64,000 bases of DNA, taken from contig NZ_LGRO01000001.1 of assembly GCF_001280565.1 (NCBI RefSeq), positions 1,922,001 through 1,986,000 of the forward strand, in the 5' to 3' direction. Made by a program: the position numbers and the translations under genes. The notes beneath the pieces were generated by a model. It was not told the DNA's origin. It saw nothing but the letters and a program-made list of their open reading frames with translations, and made no database searches. Of this stretch, positions 9,601 to 17,830 are shown piece by piece (position 1 is the stretch's first letter; every line of letters starts with the position of its first letter). This DNA comes from Sulfobacillus thermosulfidooxidans (lineage in GTDB: Bacteria > Bacillota > Sulfobacillia > Sulfobacillales > Sulfobacillaceae).

Positions 9601-10275
9601 TTGACCTAAAGTGAGAATCTCACCTGTTGCTTGCCCAAAAATTTGCACTTCAATATGACGTGCTTGGGGAATATATTTCTCCAGAAATACCCCGCCGTTG
9701 TGAAAGTGGAGGGCCGCAACCCGGCTAATCGACTCAAATGCCCCAGTGAGTTCTTGCTGATCGTGGCAGATCTGCATGCCAATACCGCCACCTCCGGCCG
9801 TTGCCTTTAACATCACCGGATATCCAATCCCCCGTGCCACTTCAAGTGCTTGGTCCAAGTTCTCTAATAATGCTGAACCGGGCACGGTAGGAACACCAGC
9901 TTGTTCGGCAATGGCCCGCGCCGTATGTTTTTGGCCAAACATGGCGATATGTTCCGGAGAGGGTCCAATAAAAGCAATGCCCTTCTCGAGACATTGTTGG
10001 GCAAACTCGGCATTTTCGCTAAGAAATCCGTATCCGGGATGCACGGCGTCCACACCCATGGACAGGGCTGTATCCAGAATTAAGCGCGCATTTAAATAAC
10101 TGTCCGGGGCCGGACCTTCGCCAATGCAAACCGCTTCATCCGCGGCATCGACGTGCAAACTGTCCTCATCAGCAGTGGTATACACGGCCACCGACAGGAT
10201 GCCCATCTTTTTCAATGTCCGGGCAATACGAACGGCAATGGCCCCACGGTTGGCAATAAGCACTTTGTTAAACAT
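6655..10275 (-). CDS. Biotin-dependent guanidine carboxylase (urea carboxylase family)
   Basis: About 1206 residues with all modules of urea carboxylase. An N-terminal biotin carboxylase comes first (FNKVLIANRGAIAVRI; ATP-grasp loop KATAGGGGIGMQ; RDCSLQRRNQKVVEE). KipA/KipI-type carboxyltransferase halves follow (LDPGLQTTVQDWPGRLGYWQ; YNPARTWTPENAVGIGG). A C-terminal biotinyl domain carries the acceptor lysine in VLESMKMEF. The family carboxylates urea or guanidine with ATP and bicarbonate. The riboswitch and the two DUF1989 neighbours favour guanidine. The ATG at 10275 is preferred over an upstream TTG at 10287 because GAGGGAG lies between them. Confidence 0.85.
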   Translation of the reverse strand: MFNKVLIANRGAIAVRIARTLKKMGILSVAVYTTADEDSLHVDAADEAVCIGEGPAPDSYLNARLILDTALSMGVDAVHPGYGFLSENAEFAQQCLEKGIAFIGPSPEHIAMFGQKHTARAIAEQAGVPTVPGSALLENLDQALEVARGIGYPVMLKATAGGGGIGMQICHDQQELTGAFESISRVAALHFHNGGVFLEKYIPQARHIEVQIFGQATGEILTLGQRDCSLQRRNQKVVEESPAPGLSSEIREKMERAAKRLAEIVQYRNAGTVEFIYDVNSTQFYFLEVNTRLQVEHGITEEIFGIDLVEWQVREAAGEVIDGFSSDLSPMGHSLEVRIYAEDPGNQFRPSTGLIDTVSFPDFARIETWVRQGIVISPYYDPMLAKIIVHGQTRDEALEKMRMALDHTRFYGVATNRHYLRSLLEHTAVTDGNVFTQFLADFNPAEPALEVLDPGLQTTVQDWPGRLGYWQVGVPPSGPMDALSFRLGNLLLGNDEGALGLEMTLRGGTYRFRDDIWFCVTGAPMNPVLDGQPIPLYHPIMAKRGQVLQLGEAARGMRTYLTVAGGFDIPKTLGSGSTFTLGGFGGHSGRALQVGDVLGICSPAMTRPFRGTLPSTKQPPISHHWMIGVIPGPHCSTEFLQPSYLPQLVQTTWEVHFNSSRTGVRLIGPPPSWARQDGGDAGLHPSNIHDNAYAIGTLDLTGDMPILLGPDGPSLGGFVCPVTTATAELWKIGQLRPGDTVSFRLLSIEEAEQCLAQQEEFLHHLLEDDKGELPACLFAESGHLANIPNYPLLDHRPMSSPFAVTIRADGDQYLLVEYGPMELDLRLRFQVHALMTALQNMNDLPIIDLTPGIRSLHIHFDPRRITLRTMVDRVRQVNDQLPPLESISVPSRIVRLPLSWDDPATQLAIKRYQQNVRPDAPWCPSNLEFIRRINGLDSIDDVKNIVFSATYLVLGLGDVYLGAPVATPVDPRHRLITTKYNPARTWTPENAVGIGGAYLCVYGMEGPGGYQFVGRTVQMWNKWRTTQSFQPGQPWLLRFFDQIQFYPVSAEELLQLRQDFLRGRFEVEIQDTVFDLGRYLHELEHIKMSVDRFRRCQQQAFQAERERWGALGLAEYVSGDAAAPSIEPEYQIKGTPVTSSLPGSVWKVLVQADEEVSEGQTLVVLESMKMEFAIVAPNRGVVAAICVKPGEQVRPGQLLVDLVSDE

Positions 10276-10293
10276 ACTCTCCCTCAATTCGAA

Positions 10294-10935
10294 TTAATTT
10301 TCCCAAATCACCAAACGAATTGGCGTGGGATTATACGCGTTGCAGGGATTATTCAGCTGAGGACAATTGCTGATTAAGACGAGGGTATGTGCAAGCGACT
10401 CCAGTTCCACATAACGGCCGGGGGCCGAAATGCCATCAGCAAATTCTAATGATCCGTCTGGGGCCACGGGAACATTCATGAAAAAGTTGATATTTGGCGC
10501 TAAATCACGTTTTTGTAAGCGGTCATCATAGCGCGATAGCTGCAACATAAAGGTATCTCGACAATTATGCATCCATTCGAGCGAACGATCATAACGCACC
10601 CCATTACTTTGAGCGGAACAGGCCCCACCGATCGTATCATGACGTCCGCAGGTATCCGCCACAATTCGCATAAGCGCCTTGCCCGACTCGGCACGAAGGA
10701 CTGTCCCTGTCGTCAGATACAAATTATGCTGACCGGTTATGGTAGCCACCGCGCTGTAATGATCTTCAAGATTGTCGGCATCATAAAACAAGGTATCGAC
10801 TGCTTGGTTTCCTTCCAAATCGATAATCCGTAAGACTTGCCCTGGCTGCAATTCGTAGGTCCATCCTTCTCCTGAAGGCAATAACCGGTCATAAATGGCG
10901 TCTTCCACTTTACGGGGACTTTCAATCAAAGACAT
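10294..10935 (-). CDS. DUF1989 protein, carboxyguanidine deiminase-type subunit (urea carboxylase-associated)
   Basis: A 213-residue DUF1989 protein. Visible family features are GNQAVDTLFYDADN (about residues 43-56), then MRIVADTCGRHDTIGGACS, with Cys and His residues suited to bind metal, and NINFFMNVPV. Members next to urea carboxylase were long called urea amidolyase-associated proteins. Published work assigns the pair as CgdAB, which deiminates carboxyguanidine to allophanate. The ATG at 10935 is chosen because AAAGG lies eight bases upstream; an ATG at 10944 abuts that site. It sits between its paralogue and the carboxylase gene with short gaps, so they form one operon. Confidence 0.8.
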   Translation of the reverse strand: MSLIESPRKVEDAIYDRLLPSGEGWTYELQPGQVLRIIDLEGNQAVDTLFYDADNLEDHYSAVATITGQHNLYLTTGTVLRAESGKALMRIVADTCGRHDTIGGACSAQSNGVRYDRSLEWMHNCRDTFMLQLSRYDDRLQKRDLAPNINFFMNVPVAPDGSLEFADGISAPGRYVELESLAHTLVLISNCPQLNNPCNAYNPTPIRLVIWEN

Positions 10936-10970
10936 CTCGCTCATCCTTTCCTCTTCGCAGACTTTTTTAT

Positions 10971-11690
10971 CTAGGAATTGCGTAGAGCATAATACTCCCA
11001 AGTATTTTCAAAAGCTCTTTGGTTTTCCGGACAATGCGTGACACAAATGTCATCCGGTTCTATAGGATTTGCTGGGAAAATGTCGAGTTGAATAGAGGTC
11101 GATGGGTAGATGGACCGGGGATCGAGAGGATTGGGCGTATTGGATAAAATGAGCAGTAAGTCCATATCGGTCCGTAAAGTCACTTGGCCCCCTTGGGGAC
11201 AATGGTTCTCATGAAATATCAACTGGCCATCATCATCCACCGAAACTTTGGCAAAAAGATTGACAGGTGGCACCAAGTCCCGTAATGTCAAACCATTTCG
11301 CACCAGTTCAACAGCAAAATTCTCTTGACCGCTGCGAAGCCAGTCATTACGTTGGTCTTGATAACGAGTAACACCATATTTCTGGTCGATATCCTGGCGC
11401 GAGGTATACCCACTAATCGTATCATGCCATCCTAGGCTATCAGCCACGATACTCGCCATCACCCGCCCATTATCACTCATAAGCACGTTTCCCATTGTCA
11501 AAAATGCGGTATGTTGAGCTTTTAATGTGTCTGGCATGTTGTAGCGTTCACAAGGATTCCAGGCATTATAGAGCAGCATCGAGAGATTAGCGCCAGGCTC
11601 CAGTGCGGTAAAGCGTAACAACCTGCCGCGCCCCACAATTCCCGACCATTTGCCCCCGGGTCGCAAGGTTTTACTCCAAATGATTTGCAT
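10971..11690 (-). CDS. DUF1989 protein, second carboxyguanidine deiminase-type subunit
   Basis: A 239-residue paralogue of the next gene and first gene of the operon. It shares the DUF1989 pattern ASIVADSLGWHDTISGYTS and PPVNLFAKVSVDDDG, but at the Cys of the partner (TCGRHDT) it has Leu-Gly (SLGWHDT). Its C-terminus is longer, with a His/Cys-containing tail (ICVTHCPENQ). The two proteins presumably form a heteromeric carboxyguanidine deiminase with one catalytic and one supporting subunit. Which should be CgdA or CgdB I cannot settle. GGAGG lies nine bases before the ATG. The guanidine-I riboswitch lies directly upstream. Confidence 0.8.
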   Translation of the reverse strand: MQIIWSKTLRPGGKWSGIVGRGRLLRFTALEPGANLSMLLYNAWNPCERYNMPDTLKAQHTAFLTMGNVLMSDNGRVMASIVADSLGWHDTISGYTSRQDIDQKYGVTRYQDQRNDWLRSGQENFAVELVRNGLTLRDLVPPVNLFAKVSVDDDGQLIFHENHCPQGGQVTLRTDMDLLLILSNTPNPLDPRSIYPSTSIQLDIFPANPIEPDDICVTHCPENQRAFENTWEYYALRNS

Positions 11691-11728
11691 TGCTAGATAC
11701 CTCCTGTGGTAAGATAATGGCCTTTTAC

Positions 11729-11780
11729 AAAAAAGCCTGGGAGACTCCCAAGACCGCTGTCTTGATGAAATCTCCCAGGC
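11729..11780 (-). terminator. Terminator of the guanidine riboswitch
   Basis: On the minus strand GCCTGGGAGA (11780-11771) pairs with TCTCCCAGGC (11744-11735), followed by six U (11734-11729). The 5' arm is also the 3' end of the aptamer core, so ligand-bound aptamer and terminator exclude each other. This predicts an ON switch by antitermination. Confidence 0.85.
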
Positions 11781-11860
11781 TTTTATCCTTCCGTGTAGCT
11801 CAACATCGAGCCGTTTGCTCTTGGACCTGTCCTAGTATTCCTAGCGGAACCCTAGCAAAC
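11771..11860 (-). ncRNA. Guanidine-I (ykkC) riboswitch
   Basis: Read on the minus strand, the conserved ykkC core appears in order: CTAGGGTTCCG (11855-11845), GGTCCAAGAGC (11827-11817), ACACGG (11796-11791) and AAAAGCCTGGGAGA (11784-11771). This is the class that binds guanidinium. It lies 15-25 bases downstream of a strong promoter and upstream of the DUF1989-carboxylase operon, whose products degrade guanidine. Terminator overlap is described separately. Confidence 0.93.
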
Positions 11861-11880
11861 CTTTGATGAAATTTGTGGTT

Positions 11881-11909
11881 ATGGTAGCATGCCCCTCATC
11901 CATTGTCAA
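11881..11909 (-). promoter_or_regulatory. Sigma-A promoter of the guanidine operon
   Basis: On the minus strand a perfect -35 TTGACA (11909-11904), a 17-bp spacer and -10 TACCAT (11886-11881). Transcription would begin near 11875, just before the riboswitch aptamer. Confidence 0.75.
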
Positions 11910-12408
11910 AATGTTTCCGCAATCTTTGGGTGGATGAACAAAAATCATGACAGGTTTTTTTGGCCAGTTATCACGAATGACTATTATCACGGGAAATCGA
12001 ATAACCTCAAGCCGTGTTGGTCACCCGTTGTGTGGAAAATGGCATCCCGGGACAGTATCTTCCCGGCCTTGCAAGCATTACTTCGGAGTGGAATAATTGT
12101 GCGGGTAATTCACGGGTTACGACACCGATATCGATAGCGAAAACCACTGACTTTACAACACACTTTTTTCTAAACGGAAATTTGACTCCTGTCGAATCTA
12201 ATTCAAGGCGATAGAAAAACCGTCCCGAAACAATGTGTGCGCCCTCCAACACCCGGTCGCTGTCGACAACAGCATAACAACCCATTCTCAACGACAGAGC
12301 TTTCTACCAGGAGCGACACACAGTGCAAGCCGAATAATGCCGTGAAATCATATCAACCTGCAGCAAGTATATTTCCGTGGACCTTATACCAGGGGAATTG
12401 AACACATC
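11910..12408. other. Intergenic region without supported gene
   Basis: About 500 bp between the guanidine operon promoter and the 3' end of the TDT transporter gene. Open frames exist on both strands but none has a ribosome-binding site, a recognisable domain or clean coding character. No RNA element was recognised. Confidence 0.5.
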
Positions 12409-13500
12409 CTACCCTTGGCGAAACAACCGCCCCGTCAAAGCCGCGGCCACAGTATTCAATAGCACAATGGCAAAGAAGAGATAGAGTAAAGCCGAAAATA
12501 TATCACCATAGTTTACTAGCCAACCAACATGGATAGCTGTTGCGATAGACCGTGAATCCAGTACATAAGCGCTGACCGGAAAAACAAAAGCCCACCATGA
12601 CAATGTAAAAGGCAATTTTTTCTGTATCCATACCCGAAACGCCATGACAAATCCCAACAAGAAACTCCAGCCTGCTAGACCCCACAAGGCTACTGCAAGA
12701 AACACGGCAAACGATGAACCCGGCAATTCTTTCACAAGCGTGCTGTCACGAGCAACTCCCAAGATACTTAAACTTAATACAGCAGCAGCCCCGAGTAATA
12801 GCCACGACGTCGGGGTCCCTGGGGCAGGAGGTGCAGGCGCACTAAAATAACGTCCCAATAGATATGCCGCGAAGAATATAAAGAGAAATAACCCCATTCC
12901 CACAAACGCCATATCTGTGACATTGACAAACCTCGTCCACAGAGGATACAAGTGCCACTGCATGGCGACAATAATGTTCCCCAATAACGGAAACAGCGCC
13001 GTCGATACGGAACCTAAAAGCCAGGCAAAACTTACCTGAGCAGTATTATGTGCAGTCTGCCGCATCTGCGCCTCCGTGATGACGATGCTAATGAAAAGTC
13101 CCAGAGAAATACTCAGCAGCCAAAAGATATTCATAATCCGGTTAATGGCCAACTGTCCGACGGCCCCACTCATTAATGACCAATTCATCCCCATAATTGT
13201 CATGGCAATGGGGATTAAAGCAAAAAAATGTCCCATCACCGGATGCATCATTTCTTGCCACATTTTGCTTGGGGTGACCAGCCAGCGAATAAGCCAGATC
13301 ACGATTAGAAAAGCAAAGATTCCGGTATTAATCCACACGCCACCACTAATCCATTGCCCACTCGAACCCGTAACACCCCACAACTGTGCACTCACGTTCA
13401 AAACACCCCCGAAGCCCATCACAATAACAAACCAATTCGAGTTGAACGTCGAAAGGCTCCAAGTAGAGGGTGTTAAGGCCTTATTAGAAATGTTTTCCAT
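12409..13500 (-). CDS. TDT/SLAC1-family transporter (tellurite resistance TehA / C4-dicarboxylate type)
   Basis: A 363-residue membrane protein with about ten hydrophobic helices and almost no soluble part. It opens with NWFVIVMGFGGVLN, the helix-1 pattern of the TDT/SLAC1 channel family (TehA, Mae1, SLAC1), and later has the helix-end HPVMGHFFALIPIAM. These proteins pass anions such as malate, sulfite or chloride. Which one is moved here cannot be told. It appears monocistronic, with the guanidine operon behind it in the same orientation but 500 bp and a promoter apart. Confidence 0.75.
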   Translation of the reverse strand: MENISNKALTPSTWSLSTFNSNWFVIVMGFGGVLNVSAQLWGVTGSSGQWISGGVWINTGIFAFLIVIWLIRWLVTPSKMWQEMMHPVMGHFFALIPIAMTIMGMNWSLMSGAVGQLAINRIMNIFWLLSISLGLFISIVITEAQMRQTAHNTAQVSFAWLLGSVSTALFPLLGNIIVAMQWHLYPLWTRFVNVTDMAFVGMGLFLFIFFAAYLLGRYFSAPAPPAPGTPTSWLLLGAAAVLSLSILGVARDSTLVKELPGSSFAVFLAVALWGLAGWSFLLGFVMAFRVWIQKKLPFTLSWWAFVFPVSAYVLDSRSIATAIHVGWLVNYGDIFSALLYLFFAIVLLNTVAAALTGRLFRQG

Positions 13501-13718
13501 TTTGTAAACTCCTTCTCACACATGCTAGACGCATTGTACCCTGAAAGCGTTTGGTGCACTCCTCATAGAAGGTTTTGGACAGATGAGACAGCCTCCATAT
13601 TGTCACTGATTCCCATGCCCTCACCTTAAGCTTAGGACTTTACTATAATTCTTACTAATAGATTGATCAATCTATTTCTGGCAAAATTCTCCCTGCCCGT
13701 CCACTGCAGGAAATTTGG

Positions 13719-14429
13719 TTACAGGGAAGCCACATGCACCAACTGTCCCACCAAAGCCGTAATAAGCATCGCTGCTCCTCCCCCTAAAAATAGCCGCAAT
13801 GCTGGTCTCAAAGGCGGCGTGCCCGACAGCCGCGCACTGAAAATCCCCGACCCTATTAACCCGATTAAGGTCACCGCGACAATCAAAATCACTCGGCTAG
13901 ATGCCGATGTTCCCAGCATTCCCAAAAAAGGAACGAGTCCGCCCACAAAGAAACTGGTTGCCGATGCAATCCCGGCTTGTAAAGGATGCGCCGCGGTATC
14001 AGGCCGCTGCCCAATTTCATCACGCAAATGGGCTTCTAAGGGACCTGCTGCATGAAGGGCCACTGCCACTTGTTCGGCCAGTTCCCGGGATAAACCGCGT
14101 GATTGATATATAGCCGTCAATTCGCGCAACTCGCCTTCAGGATCTTCTTCTTGTTCTTCTTCTTCCCGGCGCCTGTCGGCCAATTCCACATCACGTTGGG
14201 AACTCACCGACACATATTCGCCGGCCGCCATGGACATCGCACCCGCCACTAATCCGGCAAGTCCTGCCGTCATAATCGCTCCCGGACCCGCGCCACTCGC
14301 TGCGACTCCCATCATCAAACTTGATACCGAGACCAATCCATCGTCCGCGCCCAAGACGGCTGCACGTAGCCATCCGGCTCGCCCAGCCAAATGTTCCTCT
14401 TTACGTTTCTTGCTGGCTTTTTGATGCAT
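13719..14429 (-). CDS. VIT1/CCC1-family iron/manganese transporter
   Basis: About 236 residues. The first membrane segment carries AAVLGADDGLVSVSSLMMGV and the second GAMSMAAGEYVSVSSQRD. A charged cytosolic metal-binding region rich in Glu follows (RRREEEEQEEDPEGELREL), then three further helices. This is the VIT1/CCC1 architecture, which moves Fe2+ or Mn2+ out of the cytosol. It would suit life in iron-rich acid. The start is uncertain: ATG at 14429 is proposed, GGAGGG at 14448-14453 lies rather far from it, and an in-frame GTG at 14483 is possible. Confidence 0.85.
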   Translation of the reverse strand: MHQKASKKRKEEHLAGRAGWLRAAVLGADDGLVSVSSLMMGVAASGAGPGAIMTAGLAGLVAGAMSMAAGEYVSVSSQRDVELADRRREEEEQEEDPEGELRELTAIYQSRGLSRELAEQVAVALHAAGPLEAHLRDEIGQRPDTAAHPLQAGIASATSFFVGGLVPFLGMLGTSASSRVILIVAVTLIGLIGSGIFSARLSGTPPLRPALRLFLGGGAAMLITALVGQLVHVASL

Positions 14430-14525
14430 TCGCTGACTAATGGTAGACCCTCCTAATCGGTTTCGTTTCTTTAGTGTGAACACCCCTAATCAAAGCTACT
14501 CGCGAGTTCAAATGATTAACGTGTT

Positions 14526-14956
14526 TTAGCCTGTGACGCACAAGATTTGTTTTAGTTTGACCACCAGTTCAATTAAATCGGATACGGCCGCCATTACCGC
14601 ATCCACATCTTTGTAAGCAGCAGGGATTTCATCAAGGACCGCCTCGTCTTTTCGGCTCTCGACGCCACTAGTTTGAGCAATCCAATCGTCGATGGTACAT
14701 TGTTTTTTCGCCTGGTTGCGATTCATACGTCGTCTTGCTCCATGGGAACAAGAATAATAGGATTTGGGATGATCTTTGCTGCGCACGATGTAGCTCGCTG
14801 GGCCATACTACCGGGAATAATGCCGGCCTCCCCATTTTTGGCTGATACCACGCCTTTATGGGTTAACCCGTAGGCGTAATTTAACATTACGCATGAACCG
14901 CTCATTCCAAGCATTTCAATAGAAAAACCGTTGGGGTAACATTTAACCTCTTTCAC
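14526..14956 (-). pseudogene. rtcB: Decayed rtcB (RNA 3'-phosphate ligase) 3' fragment
   Basis: The C-terminal third of RtcB is readable in two frames. The first part reads LNYAYGLTHKG...GEAGIIPGSM. After a one-base shift near 14800 the frame continues as SYIVRSKDHPKSYYSCSHG, then the family ending ESRKDEAVLDEIPAAYKDVDAV. Intact RtcB (RNA splicing/repair ligase, GTP- and Mn-dependent) has about 390-480 residues. Here the N-terminal two thirds are absent, and the conserved His-Asn and HRKG region is altered (THKG, missing the Arg). It is a pseudogene with no neighbouring archease or rtcA. Confidence 0.8.
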
Positions 14957-15034
14957 AGCATGCCTTGAAATTTCCGCATCTCCTGTTCATGATAGCATGT
15001 TCTCAACCAATAATTGGTAAGAAAATCCCGGCGG

Positions 15035-15892
15035 TTAAATCGGAAAGACAATGGTGCGGTTCCCGTATACCAACACTCGATCCGACACATGCCATTTCAC
15101 AGCACGAGCCAAAACAATCCGCTCGACCTGGCGGCCAATGCGTTTAAAGTCATCGAGCTGATGACGGTGATCGACCCGGTGCACATCTTGCTCAATAATT
15201 GGTCCGGCATCGAGTTCTGCTGTGACATAGTGAGCAGTCGCCCCAATTAACTTCACTCCACGCTGATAGGCTTGATGATAAGGTTTGGGACCCACAAAAG
15301 CTGGCAAAAACGAATGATGGATATTAATAATCCGCGCTGGATAGTGCGAGACAAATTCTGGAGTCAAGATCTGCATATATCGGGCTAAAACCAGCGTGTC
15401 AATACGGTAATCACGGACGAGCTGATGCACTTTTTCCTCACTTTGCGCTTTCTGGCCAGGATCGACCGGAATATGATAAAAAGGAATTCGAAAATGCTCA
15501 GCAAGTTCTCGCAAGTCCCCATGATTACTAATTATGACCCGAATTTCAGCACGAATATCGCCCTGTTCCGTTTGCCACAGCAATTCATTCAAACAGTGAT
15601 CTTCACGCGATACCAATACTGCCAGATGATGTGCCCGGTCTCTTTCTGTAAGTCGCCACTGCATATGATATTCAATAGCTAAACGGTCAAATTCCTTTCC
15701 GAGAACCTCATGACCCTTCTCACCATTCGCCATCAGGTCAAACTCTGCCCGCATAAAAAATAATCCGTCAGGTCCTTCAGAATACTGGTCAAAAGATGTA
15801 ATGTTGCACCCATTACGGGCTAATACATGGGAAATGGCCGCAATAATGCCGGGTTGATCAGGACAAGCCACCAATAAACGATAACCTTTCAC
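15035..15892 (-). CDS. purU: Formyltetrahydrofolate deformylase
   Basis: A 285-residue protein of full family length. An N-terminal ACT domain (LLVACPDQPGIIAAISHVLA) precedes a formyltransferase-fold hydrolase domain with the active-site stretch NIHHSFLPAFVGPKPYHQAY and GATAHYVTAELDAGPIIEQD. PurU hydrolyses 10-formyl-THF to formate and THF, supplying formate for PurT or balancing one-carbon pools. It appears monocistronic. A GGAGG site precedes the ATG at 15892. Confidence 0.95.
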   Translation of the reverse strand: MKGYRLLVACPDQPGIIAAISHVLARNGCNITSFDQYSEGPDGLFFMRAEFDLMANGEKGHEVLGKEFDRLAIEYHMQWRLTERDRAHHLAVLVSREDHCLNELLWQTEQGDIRAEIRVIISNHGDLRELAEHFRIPFYHIPVDPGQKAQSEEKVHQLVRDYRIDTLVLARYMQILTPEFVSHYPARIINIHHSFLPAFVGPKPYHQAYQRGVKLIGATAHYVTAELDAGPIIEQDVHRVDHRHQLDDFKRIGRQVERIVLARAVKWHVSDRVLVYGNRTIVFPI

Positions 15893-16393
15893 ACTTTTCC
15901 TCCTTGAAACATACAGTATGCAATAAGGACTGTGGTCTTACCGAATTCTCAGTCCCTGCCTCGAAAAACTCCGATGATTATGTAGTCCCGATAGATCCTT
16001 ATAGAGTGATACAAAGTTCGAAAAAGACACGCCTGCCGCTCTTAACCCACAATGCAGATATGACGAGTCGGTCATGCGCAAGAGACATTCTGAAATCCTT
16101 GATAGAAGATCATACCAAGATTCATGATGTGCTCTATCATATCATTAATTTAATAATCAGAAGATGACGTCCTTCTCCCAATCACCTAAGATGCGCAAAC
16201 ATTGCCATCTCAACCCATGGCGAAATATCAAGAGCACTGTGGGGTCATGATCCTCAAAATCCACACAATCGATGTCGACCTCTCACGTTGGCGACTTCTA
16301 CATCGTCTCGCTCTCATATTCTTGTCCTTAAAGCCGTAGTGAGGATGACATAAGGGCCTTTGTCGTTGAAGTATTTGTCTAGCGTCTATCCAT
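15893..16393. other. Intergenic region without supported gene
   Basis: About 500 bp between purU and the end of the signalling gene. One plus-strand frame of 87 codons (15904-16167) has no ribosome-binding site and no recognisable similarity. No riboswitch, tRNA or clear terminator was recognised. Confidence 0.5.
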
Positions 16394-17812
16394 CTATGAA
16401 CGGGGAAGAATCTCAATATCCCCCGTGTAAATAGATAATTGATAGCGACGATCGTAGCGAGGATCCTTGTTTTGTTCATCGATTGTGAGCACACTTCCTG
16501 CTAACGTCATCGGCGCAATCTGTGCATTACGGCGGGTAATGGCAGCGGAGAGACCATCAACCAATTGAAAAATGCGCAACATGGGTTTCAGCGCCGAGGG
16601 AAAATCCCCAGGCAAATCGGATTCACGGGTATGATGATAGCGAACAATCCATTCGACATCAGACGAAACATGATAATCCTTGCGAGCCCAGTCGGCACTC
16701 CGACCCGCATGAAGAAATCCTGGCTCAAAAGCGTCTTGAGGGACAAAGATTTGGCCAACTTGCAACCTGGGTTGGGCTTTGCCCACATCGTGGAAGATAA
16801 AGGCTTGCACCAGCGTATCCTTATCAATCCCGACTAATTGAAATACGCCTATAGTTTTGAGCTCAGCCATAATCCGCAGACCATTAATCACGTGCCTATA
16901 GGTTCCATCGGGAATAACCTGGGTCACGCGGGCCTTCTTCGTGTTAGGATCATAGACATCTTGATATTCGGGTGAGGATTTCAATTTTGCTTCCACCTTG
17001 CTATTAGGTAAGGTTAAGGCAAAAGCCATTTCCAATTCTTGTTGTTGATGTTGAGCCACCGCTTCCGCATGCTTTTGGGCCGTAATATCCATAAACGTCA
17101 CTAAAATCGCTTGCAATGCGCCTTCCGCGTTGTGAATGGTTCCAAACTTAAATAAGACATCGCGGCCATTAGGCAAGCGCAATTGGCGTTCTCCACGCGT
17201 CGCCGCCCCCATCAACGCTAAAGGAATGGCACTGATTTTCAAATAATCGGTGACATGGGAAAACATATATTGCGCCAGTTCTTCATAGGGCTTTCCAACC
17301 ACAGTAGCCGGGTCCACCTCTAAAATTTCAGCCCCTGCCGGATTTAGTATGCGGGTCATCCCATGATGGTCCACAACGATCAGCCCTGTATACATAGCAT
17401 CGAACACTTGCTGCTGAAATTGTTCGAGAGACCGAGGGTGCCAGTCTTCATGGGTGGTGCCGTGAGCAAAGATATTCCATTCCCGAGGGACAACACCGAC
17501 AAGTCGCCCCTTATCGACCACGGGAATCGAAGACCAATCCGGATGATTGTCAAATAAAGGACCTAAGAAATCAGTCGGATCATCCGGGCTTACCACCGTC
17601 GTCTCGGAGAGTGGGACCATAATCTCCTCTAATGTTTCGCCCGTTACGTTTTGAATATCTTGAAGACGGATAAACCCCACCAAAGTTCCTTCAGAGGTGG
17701 TAACATAAAGCATCTTGTGCGGACTGGTTTTGATGAGCCATTGCGTCACTAAAACGGGATCGGTCGGCTGACCGCTCAAATAATCCCGGTCCATGATAAA
17801 TCTAATTTTCAT
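16394..17812 (-). CDS. CBS-PAS-HD domain signalling protein
   Basis: About 472 residues. The first 120 form a CBS-domain pair (LYVTTSEGTLVGFIRLQDI, IPVVDKGRLVGVVP). Residues about 130-255 form a PAS domain (MYTGLIVVDHHGMTRILNPA, ending in a PAC-like FMDITAQKH). The rest contains an HD phosphohydrolase-like domain with FIFHDVGKAQPRL and a later YHHTRE, where metal ligands are expected. It probably senses a nucleotide or redox/ligand cue and hydrolyses a phosphorylated substrate or binds partners. The ATG at 17812 has a G-rich site upstream and is preferred to the GTG at 17830. It is monocistronic. Confidence 0.7.
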   Translation of the reverse strand: MKIRFIMDRDYLSGQPTDPVLVTQWLIKTSPHKMLYVTTSEGTLVGFIRLQDIQNVTGETLEEIMVPLSETTVVSPDDPTDFLGPLFDNHPDWSSIPVVDKGRLVGVVPREWNIFAHGTTHEDWHPRSLEQFQQQVFDAMYTGLIVVDHHGMTRILNPAGAEILEVDPATVVGKPYEELAQYMFSHVTDYLKISAIPLALMGAATRGERQLRLPNGRDVLFKFGTIHNAEGALQAILVTFMDITAQKHAEAVAQHQQQELEMAFALTLPNSKVEAKLKSSPEYQDVYDPNTKKARVTQVIPDGTYRHVINGLRIMAELKTIGVFQLVGIDKDTLVQAFIFHDVGKAQPRLQVGQIFVPQDAFEPGFLHAGRSADWARKDYHVSSDVEWIVRYHHTRESDLPGDFPSALKPMLRIFQLVDGLSAAITRRNAQIAPMTLAGSVLTIDEQNKDPRYDRRYQLSIYTGDIEILPRS

Positions 17813-17830
17813 GCCCTTATCCCCCTTCAC

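Noticed and set aside
6197-10275. Simple urea degradation operon
   Set aside because: The guanidine-I riboswitch and the DUF1989 pair point to guanidine as substrate, although urea carboxylase activity cannot be excluded.
12007-12291. 94-codon minus-strand frame upstream of the guanidine promoter
   Set aside because: Overlaps equally long frames on the other strand, has no ribosome-binding site and no recognisable domain.
15904-16167. 87-codon plus-strand frame near purU
   Set aside because: No ribosome-binding site or recognisable similarity, and it is divergent from purU inside its promoter region.
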